A stretch of DNA of 64,000 nt from Fusarium oxysporum f. sp. lycopersici 4287 (taxonomy: Eukaryota; Ascomycota; Sordariomycetes; Hypocreales; Nectriaceae). Both the position numbers and the translations under genes were made by a program. Of this stretch, positions 1 to 10,884 are shown piece after piece. The stretch spans positions 1,512,109 to 1,576,108 of the forward strand of contig NC_030988.1 of the NCBI RefSeq assembly GCF_000149955.1. Reading direction: 5' to 3'. The number at the start of each line of letters is the position of its first letter. The first letter of the stretch is position 1. The notes under the pieces are model-generated. The model had not been told where the DNA came from, made no database searches, and was given only the letters and a program-made list of their open reading frames with translations.

Positions 1-1
1 G

Positions 2-661
2 CAAGTTGCTGCCGTGCGTAGCACAATGGCCATACAACAGTTCATTACTCTGGTAAAGGATTGGAAGAATGAAGAGGCCACCGTCCATATCGACAAGACT
101 AAAGACAAGCTAAACCAGTCAGTGCAATCAGTGAAATTCTTTGAAGGCAGAACAAAGTTATCGAAGTTCGGACTTCGGCTCACTCAAAGAAAACTAGCTC
201 GTGAAGCTGACACGGTAAAGGGGCCTATACAAAAGCAGCTTAAACCAGGCTTTCTTGACAAACTTGCAGCTGATCACTGTATGACGAAAGATCGGCTGAA
301 AGACCATATTCAAGAGGGCAGACAATGGAATTCTATCTGCAAATCACACGATGGGTTGCTCCCCTTTATCCTCTTGGACTCAAAAAATCCTTTCGGGATT
401 AAAAAACAAAACTGGACCAATCTCTATCGCGAAGAATTTACCAAGGAGGCGAATGCATTCCGCAGTCTACTTGATGATGAGTATATGAGGAACCTATGTG
501 AAGCAGGAAAGTCCTTTGAAGATCGAGTTTTAGAGAAGGTTTTTAATGGCAGCGTTTCGGATACTGGCGGGTTTCTATGGGAGGAGAACGAGCTGGACCC
601 GGCTTCAGACAACATCGATGAGTTACTTAAGCAGCAGGTCACCAGAAATGGAGGCACGTGA
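2..661 (+). CDS. Hypothetical protein, 3' part of a gene cut by the window edge
   Basis: The frame is open from base 2, so the gene may begin upstream of the window; the first ATG inside is at 26. The stop is TGA at 659-661. About 219 codons are visible. The product is charged, lysine- and glutamate-rich and predicted largely helical (for example LVKDWKNEEATVHIDKTKDK), with no signal peptide or membrane segment. I recognise no domain. Codon use and the lack of internal stops over 660 bases suggest real coding sequence. It lies just upstream of a TIR-bounded repeat (743-1672), so its 3' neighbour is mobile DNA. It could be the C-terminal part of a larger accessory-region protein. Confidence 0.5.
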   Translation, partial: QVAAVRSTMAIQQFITLVKDWKNEEATVHIDKTKDKLNQSVQSVKFFEGRTKLSKFGLRLTQRKLAREADTVKGPIQKQLKPGFLDKLAADHCMTKDRLKDHIQEGRQWNSICKSHDGLLPFILLDSKNPFGIKKQNWTNLYREEFTKEANAFRSLLDDEYMRNLCEAGKSFEDRVLEKVFNGSVSDTGGFLWEENELDPASDNIDELLKQQVTRNGGT

Positions 662-742
662 CTAAGATAACAGCTTAGTCAGAAAAAGCTACAGCGTTTT
701 CTGACTCAGCATATACTTCATGACTACCCTACACTTGAGTAA

Positions 743-1672
743 GTATCCCTTGAGTTGTGTTGAACCACTCTCCCCTGTAAAAATTCTTTCTTGGCACGCA
801 CTGTTAGTGCCGTGTTAGGAGCGGGATTTTCTGCAGGCCACGCGACCACACAAAACTGCGGGGATGCTATCGGCTCCCTAACAGCAGTTTTCAGAGAAGG
901 AATTTTGGAGAGTTCGCCTTCTCTGACAACACCTTTGTCGGATCTAATGGCGGCACCTCAGAACCAGAACGCCTTAGATATCGGAGGACGATGCCCATGG
1001 CATCGGTAGCGACATCCTCCCGATCAACGACGCCGATTGCGATGGGTTTTTCTCCTTTGAAGGCAAGCCGCACCGTCGGCCTCTGATTCCTTCCCGAGGT
1101 TTTTCCCTGCCGCCGCGACAGTCGACTACGAGCTACAACTTGGTTACTGGAGATTGTGGACTGCGTCGGCAGATGTAGTGATGCGCGAGAGAATTCTGGT
1201 CGGTGGAAAAAGTTCGACAATAGATTGCCCCCGAACCCGCTGACGGGTGACGGGCTTGAGAAATACAGCACCTTTTGTGCCATTGGTATGCTGGATGGTG
1301 AAGGAAGCGGGGTTTCCCTGTACCTAGCTAGCTCAGCACGTCTTTTGCTCCAGTAGGAGATCTGGCTTCGTTACAGCCACCCAGACGAAAAATATACAAA
1401 CAAACAAAACAAACAAAAAAGTTGTGTTGAACCTCCCGGCCGTACCAGGCCCCACATGCCCACCATCTTCTAGGAGGTACATGGGTGGAACCTCTTAATA
1501 GATTGGGAACGTGAGCAGTGTGATGTAGCGATTTGTAACTCGAGAGATTGCCGGTACTTCTATCACAGGCTGAAATGGGGGGGCGACAGGTATCTTTTAA
1601 TTGACGCATTTTAATTGGCTGTAACCCCCCTACTGTGACCTGGCGGGAGGTTCAACACAACTCAAGGGATAC
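743..1672. mobile_element. Putative non-autonomous DNA element with 24-bp terminal inverted repeats
   Basis: Bases 743-766 (beginning GTATCCCTTGAGTTGTGTTG) are the perfect reverse complement of 1649-1672. The enclosed 930 bp has no convincing gene. A further partial copy of the terminus (GTTGTGTTGAACCTCCCG) sits inside at about 1423-1440, facing the right end, which suggests a nested or rearranged second element of about 240 bp. The flanks read CTTGAGTAA on the left and CTTAGATAA on the right, a possible decayed 9-bp target duplication (six of nine match, and with different spacing from the ends), so superfamily assignment is open. The interior from about 773 to 925 resembles repeat DNA near 41 kb. 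Confidence 0.55.
773..925. repeat. Copy of a dispersed repeat also seen near 40.0 and 41.0 kb
   Basis: This stretch carries the series CTGTAAAAA, then TGGCAC, then CTGTTAG, and ends with CCCTAACAGC. The same series in the same order can be read on the reverse complement of 40960-41130. The match is diverged, by eye perhaps two thirds identical, and was not aligned by computer. It lies inside the TIR element 743-1672, so it was either part of it or an older insertion. Confidence 0.4.
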
Positions 1673-1722
1673 AAACTTAGATAACTGTCTTAAATTATAA
1701 TCTAGCCTTAGGTATTTCGATT

Positions 1723-2259
1723 TCATTCTGCAAGCCAAAAGTCGCGCTTGTCCAAACTATATACTCGGTCTTTGTTACACTTGCCAAATAATACTCGTGG
1801 ATTCAAAACACTGGCATCGCTGTTAGGCCAGCACTTGCGTGATCTGGCAGCTTCACTCAAACTGATGCGAATGCCGCTCGTCTTTATGCAGACAGCTGAC
1901 TGAAGCGTTTGATTAGAAAGACGCGCGATACGATTGAAGAAGGACTTCCAAGTGCCACTGAACAGCGTTACATTGCGTAATGCCAGTTGCTGCAGCTGGT
2001 GTTGACAAACAAAATCGATCAAGTCATTCTCTAAAGTCCATTTCAAAGACTGTAGGGCTATTTTTTGGCCACTGGCCTGTCCTCCAGACTCGGGACATAA
2101 AACAAGTTCTTGTAGGTTCGGGAATGACCATAGAAATTGCTGCACTTCGCCATGCTTATAACCGCGCACCACTAAGTTGCTGACGTTCAAAGACACAATA
2201 TTCTCGTTAACAACGAGCCATTCCTCGTTCTGTATGTCGAACGTTCTGAGAATGTTCAC
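1723..2259 (-). pseudogene. F-box/LRR-like protein fragment
   Basis: A 178-codon open frame runs to a stop at 1723, but it has no ATG at its 5' end (the frame opens with GTG), so it looks like the C-terminal remnant of a longer gene. The product has short leucine-rich steps such as FPNLQELVLCPES and QHQLQQLALRNVTLFSGTWK. Steps of this kind, ending in an SGTWKSFF-like motif, are common in fungal F-box proteins, which recruit substrates to SCF ubiquitin ligases. No F-box itself is visible. It lies between a TIR repeat and the NACHT gene. The assignment rests on family resemblance only. Confidence 0.4.
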
Positions 2260-2503
2260 CCTAGTTATTTAAGGAATACGAAGTAAGGTTGGTAATAGCC
2301 TGTATGTGAGATTCTCTACTCTTACTTTAAAGAAAGGGACAACCCGTATCTTTTAGCGAAGTTCATTGTAGTACGCACTCTTGCACATTCCCCGCAGCGG
2401 CGTATGCCAAAGATCTCCTGCGCCAGATTCCTCCCAGTAAGGTCGAGGCCGAGAAGCCTATTAGCGAAGTCCTCGGTTCTAGTTAGCATCATAATGCTAG
2501 CTC

Positions 2504-4169
2504 ATGCTTCCTCTTCTGACCCTAAACAGTCGAATCCACAGGAACGAAACCAAACATGCAGTGATGAGCATGGCATCTGACCATCGTTTCGCCAAGGTCG
2601 AGGGATGGCTGTCCCCGCCAGATTATTCAACCAATGCCAACTTGGCAAGAGAACGACGTCATCCCGGCACCGGGACCTGGCTTCTAAACAGTCCCGCCTT
2701 CCGGGAGTGGACAGTTGGAACACGCTGGCACCTGTGGCTCTACGGGCTGGCAGGGGCTGGCAAGACCATTCTGAGTACGACGATTCTGGATCATCTTCTG
2801 CAAATAGACACCCACACTACGCTTGCCTTCTTCTTTGACTTTAACGATGCCAGGAAACAGAAACTGGAGAATCTCCTACGCTCGCTGGCAGTTCAGCTTT
2901 ATCATACCGGGAACGAAGCCGCGAGAAGACTTGATAGTCTTTTCACTTCACATGATGGACGGAGACAACCAGATACGAATGCCTTATCAGCCTGTGTTGA
3001 CACAATGATACAAACTGCTGGAAAGGTTTTCATCATCATTGACGCTTTAGACGAGTGTATAGGGAGAGAAGAGCTTCTGCATTGGATCGGAGGCTTGAGA
3101 TCCAGTAACACCCAGCTTGTCGTGACTGGCCGGCCAGAGGCAGACTTACGATGCAAGATCTCTCTTCTCTTTGATAAGTGTAATTGCGTCTTACGTAACA
3201 AGAAGGTTGTCAACGCCGATATTCGCGCCTATGTCACGGCAACGCTTGAACAGAAGCCTGGTTTCGTGGATAGGAACCTATCTCAAGATATTCTGGACAG
3301 AATCCGTGACAAAATCGGAGATGGAGCCGACGGGATGCAAGTTTTGACCCAGGTCATGAATATAAGTCAAACATTCTTCTGACATTCGTCGCAGGTTTAG
3401 ATGGGCAGCTTGTCAACTAGAGAGTTTCGCTAGATGTCTGAGCCCGAAAGACATCAAGATAGCTCTCAGGTCTTTGCCCCGGGATCTGAATGAGACATAT
3501 TACCGCATGGTCCAAAACAAGAGCAGCGCGATTCGTCTCCTGCAGTTTCTCGTCCACACCAGGCGGCCTCTGACACTACCAGAGGCCGTCGAAGTAATAA
3601 CCACAGAGATAAATCAAGAGCCTCGAGGTTTCAACGTTAAACGCAGACTATTTCAAGCAGCCGACATCCTGCGATACTGCCCCAGCTTGGTGATAATCGC
3701 CGAAGTCACGAATGACGCTGAGACCGTGGACGAACTTCATCTTGCTCACTTCTCTGTCAAAGAGTATCTTCTTGAACAAGCCCAGTTCGACCTCGAAAGT
3801 GCAAGCATTGTCATCACCAAAACCTGCCTGACTTATCTTGCCGATATCAGGGGCAGTCACAGCACAATCAGATCCGATTTTCCAATGGCACGGTATGCAG
3901 CAGAATACTGGACGGAATACGCCGCTTCGGTCGAGACTTCTGAAGGAATCGTTCGAGTTACAGTTAATTTTTTAAAAGACGAGACAACGTTTCAACGGTG
4001 GTGTCGATTGTATCAGGCCGACCGTCGGTGGGACCATAAACCAGGACCTCCTAGAGCACCCAGACTGTATTATGCTTGTTTAGCTGGACTCCCAGGGGCC
4101 GCAAGAGATCTGACGACAGAGGGAGCAGACGTCAACGCGCAGGGCAGCCAATACGGCACTGCTCTATAG
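2504..4169 (+). CDS. NACHT-domain STAND protein truncated in its ankyrin region
   Basis: Exons are 2504-3336 and 3395-4169, giving 535 residues. The NACHT NTPase core is clear: Walker A GLAGAGKT (about residue 82), Walker B FIIIDALDE (about 180), then a typical fungal continuation (LPRDLNETYYRM, LAHFSVKEYLLE). The C-terminus enters an ankyrin repeat (EGADVNAQGSQYGTAL) and stops at TAG. The intron must start GCAAGT at 3337 (a GC-AG intron, acceptor at 3394) to keep the frame; the GT at 3341 breaks it. Fungal NACHT proteins act in non-self recognition and programmed cell death. The N-terminal effector domain of such proteins is missing here: the frame begins only about 80 residues before Walker A. 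ATGs at 2504 or 2564 are possible starts, and an upstream exon is also possible. The protein is probably non-functional or reduced. Confidence 0.75.
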
Positions 4170-4292
4170 GCTACTTTACGTGAGGATAATCTAGAGGTCG
4201 TGCAATTTCTCAATCTGAACGGCGCCAAGATGACCAGAAAGCGATCCAGCTCGACAAACATCAGGGAACGAACGAAGTTACCTCGTCTTTAG
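4167..4292 (+). pseudogene. Ankyrin-repeat remnant after the premature stop of the NACHT gene
   Basis: Reading through the TAG at 4167-4169 the same frame continues for about 40 codons with ankyrin-like sequence (LREDNLEVVQFLNLNGAK) to a second stop at about 4292. In this family the stop position is normally a glutamine in YGTALQAA, so the TAG is best explained as CAG to TAG. Confidence 0.55.
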
Positions 4293-5445
4293 ACTACTGG
4301 TTTCGCTTAAACCTACGACCAAACCTCCAGCCTTTATCCTGTCGAAGCCATGGTCCCTAACTGTCATTCGTACCCAAGTAATTGGGTCAACGTTGTTCCT
4401 ATCTTTATTCTACTCTAACCGAATACAGACGCACGGGTAATTCCCTAGACGGAATTTTGTTTGATGCAGACATATTGAGATGGCGTAGAGACGAGTTTAT
4501 GAGGTAGGTGTGAGAAGAACATGAGTCGGAGATGGTATAGTAATAGACTTAATACATATGTTAGGATTTACCTATAAGGACCGAGGTGTTATCTAAGGGC
4601 AGAGATGGTACACAGTTGAGCTTAGAAAGCTTCCAGTGATATTATGTGGCAAGGCGTACCTGCGTAGTAGTATATCGTCGGGCAAGAGCTTGAGCCCACT
4701 GGAGGACCAGTTGTTAAGTTCGGCGATTCAGAGCTGAAAGAGATGGGCTGACCGCGCTTCTGCAGAAACATGAATCTCTAACTTGCATCAAGTTCGCAGA
4801 CCCTCGTGTGCCTGCTTTGCGCGCGGCTGACGTGCTCCGTCCGGAACGACCCACAGTCGGTGAGATGTGGGCCGGCCGGCGCGAGGCCGTGGGAGGATGC
4901 TGCGATTAATTTGGCCCCGTTGACCCGGTTTCTTACCGGGGCTTAGACCAAATCCCGTTCCCGTTCGGCTCCCTCAGCGGTTCCGCACCGGGGCTCAGGC
5001 CAAGCTACGCTAGGCTCCTCTGTAAATCCGTCCCCTCTCTTTAAGCAGTTCAATTTTCACTTTCCACAGTGTTCATGTCTACCTTAACGAAAGACCTCTT
5101 GATTGCGAATTCTTCTATCGAGCTGCGGTTTCCTCCTGCTGCAGAAATGGGCTCCCGGATCATGGGCCGGAATTGATCCCATAATTTTTCCCTAGCTGAT
5201 CATCAGCACTGCATCAACATCATGCACGATATCAGGTGTGTCCATGCCAGATGACTTGTCGACTAATTGGCAACGACGTAAAATAGATAGACTATCCAGG
5301 TATAGATCTGATGAACAACGCGGATAAAAGAGGACCTTCTGGAAGGGCTGCAGAAGATTTACGGTTATCTAGCAAGAGGGACATCGGGGATATTAAACAG
5401 CATTATGCTTACTAACTTGCAATCTTTCCGTACTGACAAGACCAA
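4293..5445. other. Intergenic stretch without a recognisable gene
   Basis: No frame of useful length and no similarity that I recognise. A GC-rich patch at about 4800-5030 contains two related segments with ACCGGGGCT followed by a purine-rich run and GGCTCC, perhaps an old tandem duplication. Otherwise it is unremarkable, possibly decayed repeat. Confidence 0.4.
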
Positions 5446-5520
5446 TTGCAATACTCTGAATTAAACAGTGTAGTTGTCATAACAAGACAGCCGTCTTCCG
5501 TAAATGTGAGTAAACATCAA

Positions 5521-5582
5521 CCTCTTGGATCCATTAATTGTAACAGACAAAGCCGAAAGAGCAACAAAGTGACGGGAAAGCA
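5521..5582 (+). repeat. Inverted copy of the kinase-like pseudogene 3' region
   Basis: Bases 5521-5582 match the reverse complement of 5789-5850 with about ten mismatches. Translated on the plus strand the copy reads QPLGSINCNRQSRK, the same peptide that the pseudogene encodes on the minus strand. Weaker similarity seems to extend to about 5620. The two arms with their spacer of about 206 bp form a palindrome-like structure. Confidence 0.75.
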
Positions 5583-5733
5583 TATGCGAGATCCTTCCAA
5601 CATGCCAAGACACAATACATGGAGGGAGTCTTGCCTTAAGACGCTCAGTTTCTTTGTGTTGGCCAACGGGCAAGGGCAGCCATACGCCTCCTGTCGTCGC
5701 CCTTGATGCGACTTCCCAGGAAGTAGCACATCT

Positions 5734-7897
5734 TCAAGCCAAACTCGCCCGCAGAGATTGCACCTCGACGGAAAAGGCATCTGGTACATGCTTGCCCGTC
5801 ACCGACTTCCTTTTCCGGCTTTGTCTGTTACAATTGATGGATCCAAGAGGTTGTCGATCATGAATCTCCGCCAGCATCAAGTCTACCAACATGCATCCCC
5901 CGCTTGATCGATCATACAGGACGTTGCGTGGCTCCGCATCGTGGTGCAAGATTCGGTACTGGTGAAGTCGCTTGAGCACTACAATGATCTGGTCGACAAC
6001 ATTCGGCCTAACCTCTTTCATCTCTCGCAAGACAGGCCGACCGCCATAACTGAGTAGCAAAAAATGTACATATACGCCACTGTCGAAGTAATACGGCTTG
6101 ATAAGGTCAACTATACCCAGGCAGACTGGTACGAAGGTGCCCTGAAGTGACCAAACATGATCGTACATCTTATTTTCGTGCCGTAGATGTCTTGCATCCA
6201 TTGCCTCTACACCTTTAGCCACGAGTGTGTAACCACGCAATGACAGGCATAGCTTGAAGAGGGACCCTCGCGATCCCGAGATGCCAAGCGGCGTACAATC
6301 AGCATCATCACCACGATCAGTTGCCAGTTGATCGCGCAAGAGGGCAACAAAGCTCTGTCGGTCGATATGTGCCTTGCCATGGTCCGCGATGTTAGGGCAC
6401 CTCTCATCTAGAGGGCCGCCGGAAGCAATTCCACGCAGACATGCATGGGTGCAGTATGGCCGGTCTCGTATATTTTGTCGCTTGTCCGCATTCCCTTGTG
6501 TATCGGACACTCTTCCCTTGCACTTGTGTTTCACTCGAACTCGTGCCTCTCGATTCGACTAATGATCGACCGGTTAGATTCGGTGTTGGAGAAGGGCTTT
6601 CGTCATCTTCGTTATCGTCGTCGCTGGATTGAACCTTCTTAACTTCGATAGGCAGGCATTGCGAACGCGTTCGGATCGGCGAGCGTGTGAAACCTTTCCA
6701 TCGTTGTGCTCTGTATGGTGTGGTGCGCTTTGCTTTGCGGAGCGTCGCAGGGATGCTTCTGAGCACGTCGTCGTGCTCTACAGCCCATGTATCGAGTTGA
6801 TCTGCAGCGTTGTGCCACGCCTGAGACGGCAGTGGCGATCAAATAGCTTGGAGTACAAAGGCGTAAACTTGCGCCACAGCCGTCCGATGAAGTCGGTTCT
6901 CGTCATCGTCTTCAACATCTAGACTCGGTATGCAAACAGAGTAGTAGACGCAGGAGGGATCCCTTGGTATGTGCAAGAAGATGTACGTCATCCCTGTACA
7001 GACGTAGCCATACTGCGTACCTTTGCCAACCATGTACGAGAAGAGCTGCGTTTTCACGACGGTGGTGAGTCACCTAGCTTCGAAACCCTCGCCCTCCTGA
7101 TTGATCACATCGCGGTCGGGCTGGGTTTCTCCGACTAGTCCTGTAGCAACCTGATCGCAACTCAATTTATGGGGCGCTTTGTACTCGATTGCGACTGTTG
7201 GGAACCTCTGGCCGTCTGACGTTCGGGATATACAGAACTGATCTGCCCGATTGCCTTTCCCCCGCGCTTTCCGACGCCTCGATGTTCGGGCCGATGGTCT
7301 CAAGCCATTGGAGACTTAGTCCATAGATTCAGAAAGAGACTCGTCGGCGGTTCCAAGATTGGTATGACTCTCAAACGTCAGTATTCCTTTGAGACCAAGG
7401 TGGCTTCTCAGGGTTGGATCGGCAAATGTAGCATCCACAAGCTTCTGAACTGCGTTCTCTACCACGTCCTGTTCACTGTTTCTAAGGTCAATCTCGCTAC
7501 TGATCGGATGAAGCAAAGACCCCACGTATTCTAGCTGGTGTCGAGACGGAAAAGAGGACTAGGCGGCGAACGAGGGACTAAAGGCCAAGTCGGCCCAATC
7601 TTTTTCTTGCTTTGTTGGGAATGCATCCCAAGGGACGATTCGATGAGGGTAGAAGCGGCCGGTCGGATTAGTCGTATCGTCTTGGGTCGTGAGGGACGGA
7701 TCGGTGACAACATCGATAGCTAGACAAAGCGTATGGCAGGTCTCAAGGTATGGATTGAGTGATAGTGGTTGCGATGCGGTTGCGCGTCTTTTGGTGGCCC
7801 CGCGTTTTTGTCATCCTTCGGTGGCACGATTTTCGGCGGTTTCGCGTCGGCGCTATTCTTCCTCCAACAGCTTCTGCAGCCTCTCTATTCCTTCCAT
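5734..7897 (-). pseudogene. Protein kinase-like pseudogene of a Fusarium multi-copy family
   Basis: The coding remnants line up on the minus strand in order. There is an N-terminal coiled region (ATG about 7897, MEGIERLQKLLEEE), then LCLAIDVVTDPSLTTQ, then a region around GNRADQFC and TVAIEYKAPHKLS (7140-7260), then HIPRDPSCVYYSVC (about 6950). A kinase-like C-terminal part follows (5734-6534) with a catalytic-loop-like HHDAEPRNVLYD and SYGGRPVL. Pieces fall in different frames, with at least three frame changes. In-frame stops at 7853-7855 (TAG) and 7811-7813 (TGA) sit where Gln and Arg codons are expected. The family, as I know it, recurs in accessory regions of Fusarium; its substrate is unknown. 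This copy cannot make a full protein. Confidence 0.7.
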
Positions 7898-8096
7898 CGA
7901 GTCTGATTGATTAGTCCAAGTGTACGGGAAGAGGGTAGTGATAAGCAGTCAGAACAATTCTTCATAAAATGTCTGGAGAAAAAAAACATTGAAACGAGAT
8001 AGGCCCTGCCGCCGTGGAAATCGCGCTAGAGGCGGATCAACTTAGTTCCCCCCCTTTCTCCATATTGATGACTAAGAAATGGGAGGCTTGCCCAAG

Positions 8097-8200
8097 GGGG
8101 GCCCATAGGGACACGCCTAGGCGCCTCTCCACTTCTGCACGCGTAGGCGTGCGGATTATGTCAGCCCCCAATTTGGCACAACTCCACAACTGCATTTCGA
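8097..8200 (+). repeat. Left terminal inverted repeat of the MULE
   Basis: Pairs with 10885-10988 over about 100 bp with few mismatches, including the shared blocks CGCCTAGGCGCCTCTCCACT and CAACTCCACAACTGCA. Confidence 0.8.
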
Positions 8201-8286
8201 GTTTTGAGGCTGGCGGGTTTCAGAATCCCGAGATTCAGAACTGCAATGATTCCTAATTATCAAGCTGAATACAATTCCTGCTGCTC

Positions 8287-10824
8287 TTATCCATCATTCT
8301 CAGCCGCCTCCCAGATGTCGCGCATGCCTCTTCTGCTAGAAAATGGATTACTTTCCATCTCTGCCGCTACCTGAGCCTCCACCCGATCATCTTCTGCTTT
8401 ACTCCAATCCAGGTACGCCATCATCTCTTCCTTACTCCATCCAATCTCTAGATCCGGTGGGTGTCGTACAGAGTTTGCCCATCTGCTTCCAGTCAAGACA
8501 CCACTGGTAGCTTGCTTTGTCATACCGCAAAGGTAGACCTAACGCCCTCCGATACTGCTGGTTAGTTTTGACGCTACCACGAGGCTGCGCCTTATACCAA
8601 GCATCTCGAGCAGCAACATATCTCCGATAGATGGCTTGTGGGTCATCATATCTTAGTGTCGGCGCCACTGATGCTGTTGAAGATGATGCTACTGGCGACT
8701 TCCCTCCCTGTGTCGATGGTTTTGCTGATGACACTGCCGATGATGCTGCTGTCTCTATACTAACGACAATGCAGCTAGTATCATCCCTGCCAGACCCAGC
8801 ATGTCCGGATAATCCTGATGATGGGTCTTCCAGTGGTTCCCCTTCCTGCAAAGATGATACAGATGCAGATACTGCTGCTGCTGGTCGTGCTTCCCCGGAT
8901 AATGCTGGCGAGAGTGCCACTGGCATTGCTTCTACCTGTGCTGACGATGATGACAAATACAAAATCCCCTCGTACCGTTGAGGGCATGCCTTTGACGTCA
9001 TCTTGTGTCCTAATTTGTGGCATCTACTGCATGTAGGTCGTGCTTTTGGCTGCGCTGCTGCCTGAACTGCCTCGAATGCACTTGGTTCTCTCTGAGTGCT
9101 CGATTGCGATTTACTTGTGGTAGAATTGGCAGCTATTCGATTAGATCGGTGGCGAGGCTCCAATAGCACCTGATGAACACCATGACGACTCAAATGCCAA
9201 TGCGGGTGAAAATGCTCCAAGCGAAGGGTTTGGCCTTGCTCTTGTAGAGCCTTGAGAATATGGGCGCAAGGGAGGCCGTGGGATCGAGAGAATGTACCGG
9301 TACAACTAGGCAGGTCTTCTTTCATAAGCCGCTTCCGCTGTTCTTCAACTTTGCGTAAAGCCTCGTGAGATATCCAGCCACGTATGGCACTATATAGTGA
9401 TCCAGAGAGCTCAATTGGTATTCGCATTTGCTGCCTGACTTGGTTGGAGCGCAGCTCAGATAATTAATTAAGAAGCGCATGTTTCATAGCTCTCCACGCC
9501 TCGAAGAGATCTAGCGTAGATTTCTTGAGGTGGCTCTTAAGGAGCCCATGGATACCCTCAACCCGTGAGGTGACCACATTACCAAAGTGAGGGTGCTGGT
9601 CGACCCAGGCCTTAACAAGCTTTTTCTTGTACGGATCGAGCCAGTTGGACTTGATGTAGCCAACCTCTTCGAGATATTGAGGCAGATAGCGCTTTTCAAG
9701 CTCTTGTACGCGCTGGTCAAATGCCTGTTCATCTGACGGCCTCATAATCGAATGCCAGTGGTTGAAAAAGTCATTCCAGTCGCTCAGACCTTGCTGATAG
9801 GCCTCAGACCCTTGCTTATGGTGTACGAATGTTGGCTGGCAATAGCGGAGGACCGCCTTATTCGCATGAAACAGGCATAGCAGAGAGATCGAAGACGGAA
9901 AGCAGCTCTCTATCGGCGTTCATACAGGCCTTATCACGGTCAGTCAGAATAACAGATGGAAACCTTGTGTTGCAGAGTTCATACAGGGACCTGAGCCGGT
10001 CCAAGGCCCATATGAAGTCCTGCTCAGCCTCGCCATTAAGGAATGCGAAGGCGATACAGAAGGATCGCTGACAGGCATCAACACCAATCATATCAAGCAG
10101 CGGCATTCCGTATTTGTTCGTTTTGTATGTGCAGTCCAAGAAAAGTAGATCTGGGTAAGCCTTCAAGTATGCCAATGACTCCGGATGGGCGAACAACACC
10201 GCCGTGATTCGGTTATCTGAGTCAAGCTGCATCCGGTTCCAGAACCCTTCCTTGTCTAGCTGGTTAGCAAAAGCATGTATAGTGCTCTGACCCTCACAGA
10301 GCTCTCGTTTGCTATCTGCGATACGGTTGTAGATATCTTGCTAGGTTGCAATGGTATTCGAGTTCTGGCGAATATAAGTCCCTGATATCTTTTGGCGCTA
10401 CACCAGCGTTCGTAAGGCGGCTGATTGTTGACCTGTCCACATCCGAGAGCTGCCGATGGACTGGGTGCGCCGATTTGTGCCAACTTGGTTCATGGTTGTG
10501 TGAAGAAAATTGTGGACCCGGACGATGCCTTAAAGACCAAGTCGTCTTATCTAGGGATTCCTTCGCGATGATAGAGAACCGGCAGTTGGTTCCTCGCGTA
10601 GTAGTCTTGCGCTGGCGGTCCCTTGAGGCGCTTGGTGGCCGACACCATCGATCACATGCGCATGTGATAATCTGCCTGCCGCTGGTTGATCGCGACGATC
10701 TCCCAGTTACGAACGCGTATCCTCTTGGTGCTGCCCATTCATTGATAGCCGTGAGTAGAGCCTCTCGCGAGTCGTACGTGCCCTCCGGCGGAAGCACATC
10801 ATCAGGAAATGCCGTCTGCGCCAT
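8287..10824 (-). pseudogene. MULE transposase pseudogene (Hop-like)
   Basis: From the ATG at 10824 the order is: a FAR1/WRKY-GCM1-like DNA-binding part (to about 10370); a DDE transposase core with LLFLDCTYKTNKYGMPLLDM and SVILTDRDKACMNA (9880-10230); a helical segment with HFGNVVTSRVEGIHG; a SWIM zinc finger (CTGTFSRSHGLPCAHILKAL, about 9250); a CCHC-like knuckle (CSRCHKLGHKMTSKACPQR, about 9000); and a tail at 8290-8450. The frame is lost near 10360, 9880 and 8455. Two in-frame stops, TAG at 10341-10343 and TAA at 9464-9466, stand where CAG and CAA fit. The enzyme is dead, although the ends could still be mobilised in trans. Confidence 0.8.
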
Positions 10825-10884
10825 AACGGCAACCCCTGAAAACTACGGTTGTGGTTAGCAATGGCAGCAATAGCCGCAGCCCCT

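Noticed and set aside
8631..9036. Plus frames of 72-116 codons opposite the transposase tail
   Set aside because: Low-complexity Ser/Asp strings that mirror the Ser-rich minus-strand product.
10346..10858. 170-codon plus frame
   Set aside because: Antisense shadow of the transposase gene; no ATG-based product or domain.
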